64,000 bases of DNA from Hymenobacter busanensis (GTDB lineage Bacteria; Bacteroidota; Bacteroidia; Cytophagales; Hymenobacteraceae): positions 434,001 through 498,000 of the forward strand of contig NZ_VTWU01000003.1 of the NCBI RefSeq assembly GCF_008727865.1, given 5' to 3'. Both the position numbers and the translations under genes were made by a program. The notes beneath the pieces are model-generated. The model saw nothing but the letters and a program-made list of their open reading frames with translations. It was not told the origin of the DNA and ran no database searches. Every line of letters starts with the position of its first letter. The first letter of the stretch is position 1. Below are positions 26,355-34,014 of this stretch, in pieces.

Positions 26355-26397
26355 AAACAGCCGGAACCACCCACGGCGGGGTTGGCTCCGGCTGTTT
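26355..26397 (-). terminator. Terminator downstream of the thioesterase gene
   Basis: The stem AAACAGCCGGA / TCCGGCTGTTT reads on the minus strand into TTTGTTTT. It separates the thioesterase from the DJ-1/PfpI gene, so these are separate transcripts. Confidence 0.75.
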
Positions 26398-26422
26398 GCT
26401 AACGCAAAGCGCGGTGGCGGGG

Positions 26423-26956
26423 TTATTCTTCGGGCTGGCCGGCGCGCTTGCGCTGGGCTTTGAAATGCTGCCGCAGCGTGCGTATCCGTTCGTCGAAGCC
26501 GTCGGGCTCGTACTCAATTTCGTTCACATCGAGCCCTTCCAGCATGTCCATCAGGGCGTCGGAGTGGTCGGCGCGGCGGCCGGTGGTCAGGTCCAAAAAC
26601 GCCATTTCCGACCACAGCAGGGCTTTCAACCGCAGCCCGTCGTGGTCGAGCATCTGCATTTCCACCACCAAGGAAGTGTTGTCGAAGTGAATGAGCTGGG
26701 TACGGATGAGCACCTCATCGGCGTGGTTGGCCGGTTTCAGGTAGCTGATCTGGTGCTTGGTGATGACCCAAGCGGCGCGCTGCTCCCGGGCCAGCTGGCC
26801 CAGGTTGAGGGCGTAGTGCTTGGTGGTGTGGTCTTCGCGGGCGTTGAGGAAGTAGTCGAGGTAGCGGGCGTTATTGAGGTGGCCCAGTTGGTCGCAATCC
26901 TGGAAATAGATGCGGTGGCGCGACTCGGGCGTCTTGACCAAAGGTGTGTCGGACAT
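26423..26956 (-). CDS. Hotdog-fold acyl-CoA thioesterase (4HBT family)
   Basis: 177 residues from the ATG of MSDTPLVKTPESRHRIYF. The motif YFQDCDQLGHLNNARYLDYF is the 4HBT active-site loop (acidic residue plus HLNNxRYLxYF). A central hotdog helix and ITKHQISYLKPANHADEVLI strand follow. A CAAAGTA at 26981-26987 (TACTTTG on the coding strand) is a likely -7 box. The enzyme presumably hydrolyses acyl-CoA or acyl-ACP thioesters; chain-length preference is unknown. Confidence 0.8.
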   Translation of the reverse strand: MSDTPLVKTPESRHRIYFQDCDQLGHLNNARYLDYFLNAREDHTTKHYALNLGQLAREQRAAWVITKHQISYLKPANHADEVLIRTQLIHFDNTSLVVEMQMLDHDGLRLKALLWSEMAFLDLTTGRRADHSDALMDMLEGLDVNEIEYEPDGFDERIRTLRQHFKAQRKRAGQPEE

Positions 26957-27011
26957 AAAGAAAGCAGCTGAAAAGTGCGGCAAAGTACGCGGTTCGCCTT
27001 TCCGCATTGCG

Positions 27012-28199
27012 CTACTGCCCGCCCGCAGCCGACGGCCGGGCGCGGCGCGTGGTAGCGGCCGGCCGGGCACTGCGCTTGGCGGCGGGGGCAGCCGGTTCGG
27101 CGGTGAGCGGGTAGCAGTCGGCCAGCACATCGTGGGCGCCCACGTGGCGCGGCTTGGCCGGGCTGTCGAAGGTGATGAGGATGTGCTGCGCGTCGAGCAG
27201 GGCCATGCCTTCGGCGCGGTCCTGGCCGGCGGTGGGGCCAAAGCCGTGCGGCACGTCGAACAGGCGCCGGAGCTGTTGGTGGCTCACCAGACTGTCGGTG
27301 GTGTGCTGCAAGGCGCCGGGCCAGCAATACACGGCAATGGTGCCGTCGAGGTCCATGGTGGGGCCGGCCAGCAGGTAGAGGTCGTTGCCCACGCAGCGCA
27401 GCTCGCGCAGGCCCATGCCGCCGAGGTCGAGGAAATGCTTGCGGTAGTAGGTGTGCTCGGCGCCGGGTATTTTGCCCAGCTTCAGCCGCCCGCGGCGCTT
27501 GCCGGCTTTGACGCGCAGCTCCAGCACCACGGCCCAGCCGCGCACCACCGGCCCGCGCAGGCCCACAAACAGCCGCCCGCCTTCGGCCGCAGCCAGGCCT
27601 TCGATGTCGAAGCCGTTTTCCTTGCTCGGTACTTTCAGAAACGGCCCCAGGTGCGGGTCGTGGGCCAGGGCCCGCGCCAGGGCGCGGCGGCCCAGGCGGG
27701 CGGCGCGGCGCAGGCGGCCTTCTTTGCCGGGGCGGGGCGCTTTTTTGTGCAGCTCGTAGTCCTCGGTGTCGGCGTTCTGCACCAGCGGAATGCGCGCCAG
27801 CAGGAAACGGTTGGCGTCGGCCTGCACCTTGGTCAGCTCCTTGATGCCCTCAGCCACGCCCGAATTGTCGTCGGGCTGCTTGCGGCAGAGGCTGTGCGAA
27901 CCGATGACCCACAAATACCCGTCGCATTCGGCCAGGCCTTCGATGTCGGCCTCGGCGGCTTCGTCGGGGTCGGGCATGTCGAGGAAGTCGCCGAGGCGGA
28001 ACGTGGTGTGCTGCCCAAAGCGGTGGCCGGTGGCGGCCAGGCGCAGGCGCTCCACGTTGGCGGTTTCGTCGCCGGCCAGCCACAGGTTGTCGCCCGTGCG
28101 CAGCGCCGACGACAGCCCGTCGCGCAGCTCTTTGCCTTTGCGGAGTGTAGCCAGTTTGGCGTCGAAGTGCAGGGTGTAGGGCGCGGGGCGAGGGGACAT
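27012..28199 (-). CDS. DUF3616-family protein
   Basis: 395 residues, no signal peptide. DUF3616 landmarks: an early NLWLAGDETANVERL, AEADIEGLAECDGYLWVIGSHS, ENGFDIEGLAAAEGGRLFVGLRGPV and a late AEGMALLDAQHILITFD. The family is predicted to be a beta-propeller-like domain that may bind or process a small ligand. The C-terminal ~30 residues are Ala/Arg/Pro-rich and probably disordered. It begins upstream of the thioesterase on the same strand, 55 bp away. Confidence 0.7.
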   Translation of the reverse strand: MSPRPAPYTLHFDAKLATLRKGKELRDGLSSALRTGDNLWLAGDETANVERLRLAATGHRFGQHTTFRLGDFLDMPDPDEAAEADIEGLAECDGYLWVIGSHSLCRKQPDDNSGVAEGIKELTKVQADANRFLLARIPLVQNADTEDYELHKKAPRPGKEGRLRRAARLGRRALARALAHDPHLGPFLKVPSKENGFDIEGLAAAEGGRLFVGLRGPVVRGWAVVLELRVKAGKRRGRLKLGKIPGAEHTYYRKHFLDLGGMGLRELRCVGNDLYLLAGPTMDLDGTIAVYCWPGALQHTTDSLVSHQQLRRLFDVPHGFGPTAGQDRAEGMALLDAQHILITFDSPAKPRHVGAHDVLADCYPLTAEPAAPAAKRSARPAATTRRARPSAAGGQ

Positions 28200-28286
28200 A
28201 GCAGTAGGCCGTTGAGCGGGGAACGGTATGCATACGCAAGCCCGGCCGGCAATGGCGCGAAATGCGCATCGCCCCCCGCCGTCCGC

Positions 28287-29399
28287 TTAGCCTTTCTTGG
28301 CTTTGTCGTCGGTCGGCCCGAGCACTTTCAGCTTGTCGTCTTTGCCAATGCCCGACACGATTTCTACGTTGATACCGTCGCTGATGCCGGTTTTCACCAG
28401 CTTCTTCTGAAACTGCTGCGGCGCAGTTTCCACTTCCACAAACACGCTGTCTTTGTTCAGCTTGCCGAACTGCAGCAGGCTTTCTTTGATGGCCAGCACC
28501 TGCAGTTTTTTGTCGAGCACAATGTCGCCGTTGGCCGAGTAGCCGGCCCGCAGAAACGCGCCGGGCTGGGGCGTCACCTTGGCCCGCACCTGAAACTTGA
28601 TGGCGCCTTCCTCGGTCACGCCTTTCGGGGCAATGTATTCGAGCGTGGCCGGAAACGTCTTGCCTTCGATGGCGCCCACGGTCAGCGAAATGGGCATGCC
28701 TTCGCGCACTTTGCCGGCTTCGCTCTCGTCGATTTTGCCCTCAAACACGAGGCTGTTCATGTCGGCCACGGTGGCCATGGTCGTGCCCTCGTTGAAGTTG
28801 TTGCGCTCCACCACCGACGAACCGACTTTGATGGGCACATCGAGCAGCATGCCGGTGATGGTGGAGCGCACCACGTTGGTGGCGCCGCCGGTGTTGCGCG
28901 ACGAGCCGCGCTGGGCAATCTGCAGGTCGTTTTCGGCGGCCGTGAGGGCCTGCTGCTTGGCGCGCACGTCGGCCACGAGGCGGTTGAATTCCTGCTGGGC
29001 AATGACTTTCTGCTCGAACAACGGCCGCTGCTGCTCCAGCTCCTGCCGGCTGGTTTCCAGCGCCACCCGCGCCTGCTGAATCTGGTTTTGGGCGCTGTTC
29101 ACGCTGCCGGCATTGGCCACCGTGCGGATGCGCGCAATCAGCTGGCCTTCCTGCACGGTCTGGCCGGCCTCCACGTACAGCTCCTCCACAATGCCCGACA
29201 CCTGTGGCTTGATCAGGATTTCGCGGCGCGGCACAATGCTGCCCGTGGCCACGGTTTTCTTGGTGATGTCGGCCACGAAGGGTTTTTCGATTTTGTAGGT
29301 GACGGGGTCGGCGTGGGCTTGCAGGTAGAAATAGCGGCCCAGCCAGCCAAAGCCACCCAACAGCAGCGCCAGCAGCAAGAAGAAGAAAATGCGTTTCAT
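28287..29399 (-). CDS. macA: MacA-like periplasmic adaptor (HlyD/RND family)
   Basis: 370 residues. One N-terminal membrane helix (FFFLLLALLLGGFGWLG), then the barrel-sandwich hybrid domain (ATGSIVPRREILIKPQVSGIVEELYVEAGQTV), a long alpha-hairpin (~100-160, NQIQQARVALETSRQEL...AKQQALTAAENDL), the second half-lipoyl and a beta-barrel domain. This is the adaptor of a MacAB-type tripartite pump, which bridges the inner-membrane ABC transporter and an outer-membrane duct. It is the last gene of the operon; the outer-membrane component is not in this window. Six CAACNNN heptamers end four bases before its start codon. Confidence 0.85.
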   Translation of the reverse strand: MKRIFFFLLLALLLGGFGWLGRYFYLQAHADPVTYKIEKPFVADITKKTVATGSIVPRREILIKPQVSGIVEELYVEAGQTVQEGQLIARIRTVANAGSVNSAQNQIQQARVALETSRQELEQQRPLFEQKVIAQQEFNRLVADVRAKQQALTAAENDLQIAQRGSSRNTGGATNVVRSTITGMLLDVPIKVGSSVVERNNFNEGTTMATVADMNSLVFEGKIDESEAGKVREGMPISLTVGAIEGKTFPATLEYIAPKGVTEEGAIKFQVRAKVTPQPGAFLRAGYSANGDIVLDKKLQVLAIKESLLQFGKLNKDSVFVEVETAPQQFQKKLVKTGISDGINVEIVSGIGKDDKLKVLGPTDDKAKKG

Positions 29400-29402
29400 A
29401 GG

Positions 29403-29444
29403 TCGGTTGCGGGTTGTCGGTTGCGAGTTGCGGGTTGCCGGTTG
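29403..29444 (-). repeat. Six tandem heptamers (CAACNNN) before macA
   Basis: On the minus strand: CAACCGG, CAACCCG, CAACTCG, CAACCGA, CAACCCG and CAACCGA, six units with no gap, ending 3 bases before the macA ATG. A related four-unit array lies before purF (57499-57526). Confidence 0.85.
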
Positions 29445-29511
29445 TCAGGAGCGGTTTTGGGTGGGCAGTCAGCATGAACGGACATCTGGCCACTCGCACC
29501 CGGCAACGGAA

Positions 29512-30753
29512 TCATTCGTCGCGCAGGGCCACCACGGGCTGCACGCGGGCGGCAATGGTGGCCGGCACCAGCCCGGCCAGCGCCCCGCACACCACCAGCA
29601 TGACCACGGCCGTGAGGGCCACCTGCACGTCCACCTGCGGGTTGTAGAAAAAGTTGATGTCCTGGCCCTCAATGAGCTTGCTGATGCCAGCCATGAGTGC
29701 CGTGCCGAAGAGCAGCCCCAGCAGCCCCGCCGCGGCCGTAATGACGATGCTTTCCTGCACGATCATGCTCACGATGCTGCCCGGTGTGGCGCCCATGGCT
29801 TTCCGAATGCCGATTTCCTTGGTGCGTTCCTTCACCACGATGAGCATGATGTTGCTCACCCCGATAATGCCCGCCACGATGGTGCCCAGGCTCACCCACC
29901 AGCTAAAGCCTGCAATGCCCAGGAACAGGCCCTGCACCCGGGCGTATTCTTCCTCCACGTTGGCCGAGCCGAAAGCCCGCACGTCGGTGGGCGAGACTTT
30001 GTGCTGCTGGGCCAGCACCGCTTTTACTTTTGTTTCGACCACCTTGGCCGGCGTGCCGGTTTTGGGCAGAAAGGCGAAGTAGTCGATTTTGTTGACTTGA
30101 TTAAAGGCAATCTGCAGGGTGGTGAGCGGGATGAAAATCGTCTGGGCATCTTCCTGCGCTTCTTCCTGCTTGCCGGTACCCCGGAACACGCCAATCACGC
30201 GGAAAAACGTGCCTTTGATGCGGATGTACTGCCCGATGGGCTCGTCCTTGCCAAACAGCACCTCGGCCACGCGCGCGCCAATGACGGCCACCTTGCGCCG
30301 CTCGCGCAGGTCGGGTTCGTTCACGAAGCGCCCCGCCGTGAGGGCTACTGGGCGCACCTGCGGGTAGCCGGGGTACTCGCCGTTCACCGAAAACGACGAG
30401 CTTTTGGGGCCTCGCTGCACCGTGAAGGTGCCGTGCAGCGAGGTGCGCGGCAGCACCAGCGCGGCCTCGGGCACCTCGCGCTGCAGGGCCGCCACGTCGT
30501 CGTTGGTAAACTGCACGTTGCGCCCCGGCTTCATGCCCAGGTACGGCTCACTAGTGCGCTGCGACCACACAAAAATGGCGTTTTTGGCCACGTCGAATTC
30601 CTTTTCGACGCCGTTGCGGAAGCCCTTGCCCGCGCCCAGCAGCACCACCAGCATGAAAATGCCCCAGAACACGCCAAACGCGGTCAGCCCGGTGCGCAGC
30701 TTGTGCCGCCGCACCGTGCTCCAGATTTCGCTCCATTTGTCGAGGTCGAACAT
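29512..30753 (-). CDS. macB: MacB-like ABC transporter permease (second of two)
   Basis: 413 residues with four membrane helices: one at the N terminus (GLTAFGVFWGIFMLVVLLGAGKG) and three at the C terminus (WWVSLGTIVAGIIGVSNIMLIVV, ITAAAGLLGLLFGTALMAG, LTAVVMLVVCGALAGLVPA). Between them is a large periplasmic MacB_PCD domain. Conserved SNIMLIVVKERTKEIGIRKAMGATPGSI follows helix 2. There is no ATP-binding domain; the ATPase is encoded separately. It is a close paralogue of the neighbouring permease, 29 bp apart, so the pump may be a heterodimer. Confidence 0.85.
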   Translation of the reverse strand: MFDLDKWSEIWSTVRRHKLRTGLTAFGVFWGIFMLVVLLGAGKGFRNGVEKEFDVAKNAIFVWSQRTSEPYLGMKPGRNVQFTNDDVAALQREVPEAALVLPRTSLHGTFTVQRGPKSSSFSVNGEYPGYPQVRPVALTAGRFVNEPDLRERRKVAVIGARVAEVLFGKDEPIGQYIRIKGTFFRVIGVFRGTGKQEEAQEDAQTIFIPLTTLQIAFNQVNKIDYFAFLPKTGTPAKVVETKVKAVLAQQHKVSPTDVRAFGSANVEEEYARVQGLFLGIAGFSWWVSLGTIVAGIIGVSNIMLIVVKERTKEIGIRKAMGATPGSIVSMIVQESIVITAAAGLLGLLFGTALMAGISKLIEGQDINFFYNPQVDVQVALTAVVMLVVCGALAGLVPATIAARVQPVVALRDE

Positions 30754-30782
30754 GGCTGTGGGGGAAAGAAGTGTGCGGAGCG

Positions 30783-32027
30783 TTATTCGGCCCGCAGGGC
30801 ATCAATGGGCTTGATATTGGCCGCTTTCATGGCCGGCACGAAGCCGGCGAAGGCGCCGGCTACCACCAGCAGCAGGGTGGCGCCCAAGGCCACGCTCACG
30901 TTCACCTCGGGGCGGGTGAAGTACGGCAGCTCGGCCCCCGATTTTTCGATGGCGTAGCGCATGCCGTCGAGCAGGGCCACGCCGGCCAGCAAACCCAGGT
31001 AGCCGGAGAGGCCAGTAATGACGATGCTTTCCTGCACAATCATGCCCACGATGCTCCAGGGCGTGGCCCCAATGGCCTTGCGCACGCCGATTTCGCGGGT
31101 GCGCTCCTGCACGATGATGAGCATGATGTTGCTCACGCCCACCACGCCCGCAATGAGGGTAAGCACACCGATGACGGACACGAACAGCTTGATGCCGTTG
31201 AACAGCCCCTGGAAGCGCGCCACTTCTTCCTCGTTGTTGTTCAGCTCCAGCGCCTGCTTGTCGGCTGGGTCGAACTGGTGGCGGCTGGCCAGCAGGCGGC
31301 GCACCTGGTCTTCCAACTGCTTCACCGGCAGGCCCGAGCGGGTGCTCAGGCCCATCAGTTGCACCTGGTTGTATTGATTGAAGGTGCTCTGGAAGGTGCT
31401 GAACGGCACGTAGGCGCGCTCCTCGTTGCGGCCCTGGTTGTCGTTGGTCCAGAACGTGCCCACAATCTGGAAAAACACGCCCTTCACCTGCACATACTGG
31501 CCGACGGGGTTTTCGTCGTCCTTAAACAGCACCTTGCGCACCCGCTCGCCAATGACCATCACCTTGCGCCGTTCGGCAATGTCTAAAGGGCTTAGCAGGC
31601 GGCCTTTTTTCACTTGCTCGCCATTCAGCGGGAAAAACTCGGCATTGGCCCCGAACACCTGAAACGAGCCGTTTTTGGTGCCCCGCACAATGGTGTATTC
31701 GCCCGATAGGCGGTTGCGCGTGGCCAACATTTCCACCCCGTCGATGCGCTGCCGGATGGCCTCTAGGTCGTCGTTGGTGAACTTGATTTCGCGGCCTGGC
31801 TTGAGACCCTGCCACGGCAGCGCGGTTTTGCCGCCGTAGATGAACAGGCTGTTTTGGGCGCCCGCGCCAAACTCTTTCCAAATGCCGTTTTCCATGCCCT
31901 TGCCCGCGCCCAGCAAGAGCACCAGCATGAAGATGCCCCAGAACACGCCAAACGCCGTGAGGCCGGTGCGCAGCTTGTTGCGGCTCATCGTGCCCAGGAT
32001 TTCCTGCCACTTATCGAGGTCGAACAT
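30783..32027 (-). CDS. macB: MacB-like ABC transporter permease (first of two)
   Basis: 414 residues; same architecture as the next permease: FDLDKWQEILGTMSRNKLRTGL, helix 1, periplasmic domain, then GVSNIMLIIVQERTREIGVRKAIGATPWSI and two last helices. The N-terminal 50 residues are nearly identical in pattern to its paralogue, while the periplasmic domains differ, indicating duplication followed by specialisation. It pairs with the ATPase at 32616 and the adaptor at 28287. Its start codon is preceded by a dispersed repeat (32028-32068). Confidence 0.85.
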   Translation of the reverse strand: MFDLDKWQEILGTMSRNKLRTGLTAFGVFWGIFMLVLLLGAGKGMENGIWKEFGAGAQNSLFIYGGKTALPWQGLKPGREIKFTNDDLEAIRQRIDGVEMLATRNRLSGEYTIVRGTKNGSFQVFGANAEFFPLNGEQVKKGRLLSPLDIAERRKVMVIGERVRKVLFKDDENPVGQYVQVKGVFFQIVGTFWTNDNQGRNEERAYVPFSTFQSTFNQYNQVQLMGLSTRSGLPVKQLEDQVRRLLASRHQFDPADKQALELNNNEEEVARFQGLFNGIKLFVSVIGVLTLIAGVVGVSNIMLIIVQERTREIGVRKAIGATPWSIVGMIVQESIVITGLSGYLGLLAGVALLDGMRYAIEKSGAELPYFTRPEVNVSVALGATLLLVVAGAFAGFVPAMKAANIKPIDALRAE

Positions 32028-32068
32028 GGACCGCAGATTCTAACGGATTAAACGGATTTCACAGATGC
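32028..32068 (-). repeat. Dispersed element (AATCCGTTTAATCCGTTAGA type) immediately upstream of a permease start
   Basis: On the minus strand the 41 bases directly before the ATG contain ATCTGTGAAATCCGTTTAA followed by TCCGTTAGAATCTGCGG. I recall near-identical strings ('CTGTGAAATCCGTTTAATC', 'GAATCTGCGG') as intergenic repeats in many Bacteroidetes; this memory is unverified. Confidence 0.55.
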
Positions 32069-32112
32069 GACCGGCGCGGGCTGCCCGTCGTCACCGGGGG
32101 CCTCGGCAGCGG

Positions 32113-32619
32113 TTAGCGGCAGCTTTGGCGCACGCGCTCTAGGCGGGCCACCACGTCGCGCACCACGCGCTCATCGGTGGTGAACAGGGGCAGCTCGAAG
32201 CTGGTGGAACCGCTCTTGCGCACGCGCTTGATCTTGACTTCGTAGGGCGCGTCGTCTTTGTCTTTGTTACGCTCGTAGGTGAGCGACTCCACTTCGCGCC
32301 ATTCAAAATCCAGGATCAGCTCAAACTTGCCGTTGGCCACTTTGGCGGCCCAGCCGGCTTCGCCACCCTTGTTGTAGCTCACCGAAATGGGGGCCGAGGT
32401 TTGGGTGTCGGAGTCGTTGTCGCGGATGGTTTGGGTGGCGTGGCAGCCCTGCAGGTCCAGGCGGATTTCCTGCTTGGGTTTGGCCGGGTCGCGCATCAGC
32501 TTGTTGATGTGCTGCTCCAGGGCCTGCGCCTCGGTAAGCGGCTTGGCTTTGGCGGTGGTTTGGGCGCTGGCTGTGCCCACGCAAAAAGCGGCCACGGCGG
32601 CCAGGATCAACGATTTCAT
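32113..32619 (-). CDS. Secreted protein embedded in the MacAB-like operon
   Basis: 168 residues with a signal peptide (LILAAVAAFCVGTASAQ). Its ATG overlaps the ATPase stop by 4 bp (ATGA), indicating translational coupling. The mature part has a helix (EAQALEQHINKLM), a beta region (PISVSYNKGG, GKFELILDFEWREVESLTYE) and ends in VARLERVRQSCR; two cysteines (LQGCHATQ, QSC) could pair. I do not recognise the family. Its position between ATPase and permeases suggests it works with the pump in the periplasm. Confidence 0.65.
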   Translation of the reverse strand: MKSLILAAVAAFCVGTASAQTTAKAKPLTEAQALEQHINKLMRDPAKPKQEIRLDLQGCHATQTIRDNDSDTQTSAPISVSYNKGGEAGWAAKVANGKFELILDFEWREVESLTYERNKDKDDAPYEVKIKRVRKSGSTSFELPLFTTDERVVRDVVARLERVRQSCR

Positions 32620-33341
32620 AACGGTAGGGAAGAAGGGTTGGGGTGCAGAGAAATGACCGGCGTTTCGTCGGCGTGGTCGCTCACGATGAGCCCGTCGCTG
32701 ATGCGGATGATGCGCTGGGTTTGGGCAGCTATGTCGTGCTCGTGGGTGACGATGATGACCGTCATGCCCTCGGCATTCACCTGCTTGAAGATGTCCATCA
32801 CCTCCTGCGTGGTGGTGGTGTCGAGGGCGCCGGTGGGCTCGTCGGCCAGAATGAGCTTGGGCTGGTGAATGAGGGCGCGGGCCAGGGCCACGCGCTGGCG
32901 CTGCCCGCCCGACAGCTCGCCCGGCAGGTGGTCGGCGCGGTCGGCGAGGCCCACGCGGTCGAGGTATTCGAGGGCAAGGCGGTTTCGCTCGCGGCGGCTC
33001 ACTTGCTGGTAGTAAAGCGGCAGGGCCACATTTTCGAGGGCCGATTTGAAGTTCAGCAGGTTAAACGACTGAAAGACGAACCCTAGAAACTGGTTGCGGT
33101 ACTGCGCGGCTTTGCGCTGCGAAAGGCCCTTGTCGATGCGCGTGCCGGCCAGCCAGTACTCGCCCGCGTCGTAGTCGTCGAGGATGCCCAGGATGTTGAG
33201 CAGCGTGCTTTTGCCCGAGCCCGATGAGCCCATGATGCTTACCAACTCGCCGGCTTGCACCTCTACGTCGATGCCCTTCAGCACTTGCAGCCGATTGTGG
33301 CCCATGACGTAGCTTTTCTCGATTCCGCGCAGTTGAATCAT
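32616..33341 (-). CDS. ABC transporter ATP-binding protein (MacB/LolD type)
   Basis: 241 residues, the family's usual length. Walker A GSSGSGKSTLLN, Q-loop FVFQSFNLL, signature LSGGQRQRVALARAL, Walker B LILADEPTGALD and the switch His in VIIVTHEHD are all intact. A typical N-terminal MIQLRGIEKSYVMG and a LDDYDAGEYWLAG insertion place it with MacB/LolD-type ATPases. It is the first gene of the operon, and energises the two downstream permeases. Confidence 0.9.
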   Translation of the reverse strand: MIQLRGIEKSYVMGHNRLQVLKGIDVEVQAGELVSIMGSSGSGKSTLLNILGILDDYDAGEYWLAGTRIDKGLSQRKAAQYRNQFLGFVFQSFNLLNFKSALENVALPLYYQQVSRRERNRLALEYLDRVGLADRADHLPGELSGGQRQRVALARALIHQPKLILADEPTGALDTTTTQEVMDIFKQVNAEGMTVIIVTHEHDIAAQTQRIIRISDGLIVSDHADETPVISLHPNPSSLPL

Positions 33342-33367
33342 GGCCCGTCCGCAGTTGCTTTAAGGTA

Positions 33368-33420
33368 CAGAAAAATGCTGGTGCCGGCCCCCGCGCGGTA
33401 GCGGCGGGCCTACACCAGCA
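33368..33420 (-). terminator. Terminator upstream of the ABC operon
   Basis: ATGCTGGTG...CACCAGCAT arms with extra GGC/GCC pairs are followed on the minus strand by TTTTTCTG. It ends the lipoprotein transcript (gene at 33466) and separates it from the ABC operon. Confidence 0.75.
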
Positions 33421-33465
33421 TCAGATGCGGGGCGGGGCGAAAGGGTTGCCCGGGCGGGGCGGTTA

Positions 33466-33882
33466 TTATTTCTGCTGCTGTTCGCGCAGTTTCTGCTGAA
33501 TTTGGGGTTTGCGCTGCTGGTAGAGCTTGTACTGCGCGGCCGTCATGGCCTGCTTGAGTTGCGCCTCGGAGCTGGCGTTGATTTGCTTGAGGGCCGTCAT
33601 CAGGCCGGTTTTGTTGTCGCCAAATTTCTTCTGGGCGGCGTTTACCTGCTCCACGGTACCGGTCAGAATCTGGCGCACACGCAGCACCTGGTCGTCGCGC
33701 AGCTGCAACTCCTCGGCCATTACCGAGGCTAAGTCGCGGGCGTTTTCGCGGCGGATTTCTTCGGGTTTGCGGGTTTCAACGGGTGTGCTGGCGGCCTCGT
33801 TTTTGGCGCGCTTGTGCCGGGCGCAGCCCACCGACAGCGTGGCGAAAACCAGCAGCATCAGCAGGCAAGTACGAAATGACAT
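33466..33882 (-). CDS. Small lipoprotein with Spy/CpxP-like helices
   Basis: 138 residues from the ATG of MSFRTCLLMLLVFATLSVGC; the lipobox cysteine is at residue 20. After a charged linker the protein is almost all helical: ELQLRDDQVLRVRQILTGT, NAAQKKFGDNKTGLM and MTAAQYKLYQQRKPQIQQKL, a spacing like the LTxxQ/Spy family of periplasmic chaperones and metal-stress sensors. Function is uncertain. It has its own terminator although it precedes the ABC operon. Confidence 0.6.
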   Translation of the reverse strand: MSFRTCLLMLLVFATLSVGCARHKRAKNEAASTPVETRKPEEIRRENARDLASVMAEELQLRDDQVLRVRQILTGTVEQVNAAQKKFGDNKTGLMTALKQINASSEAQLKQAMTAAQYKLYQQRKPQIQQKLREQQQK

Positions 33883-34014
33883 ACGGGCGAAGGGGTAAGG
33901 GTGTGCGCCTGCATACGCGAAAAGCGCGGCAATAGTCAACGCGGGATACATACGCGTCGGGCCGATTTGCCTTTTGACAACCGCCCCTGCCTCTTATCGG
34001 TGCGGTTCAGGCGG

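Noticed and set aside
26910-29477. An 855-codon + strand open frame across the thioesterase, DUF3616 and adaptor genes
   Set aside because: It spans three well-recognised minus-strand genes and a repeat; composition is that of an antisense shadow.
29389-30957. A 522-codon + strand frame opposite the second permease
   Set aside because: Antisense shadow of a clear MacB-like permease; His/Ala-rich with no motif.
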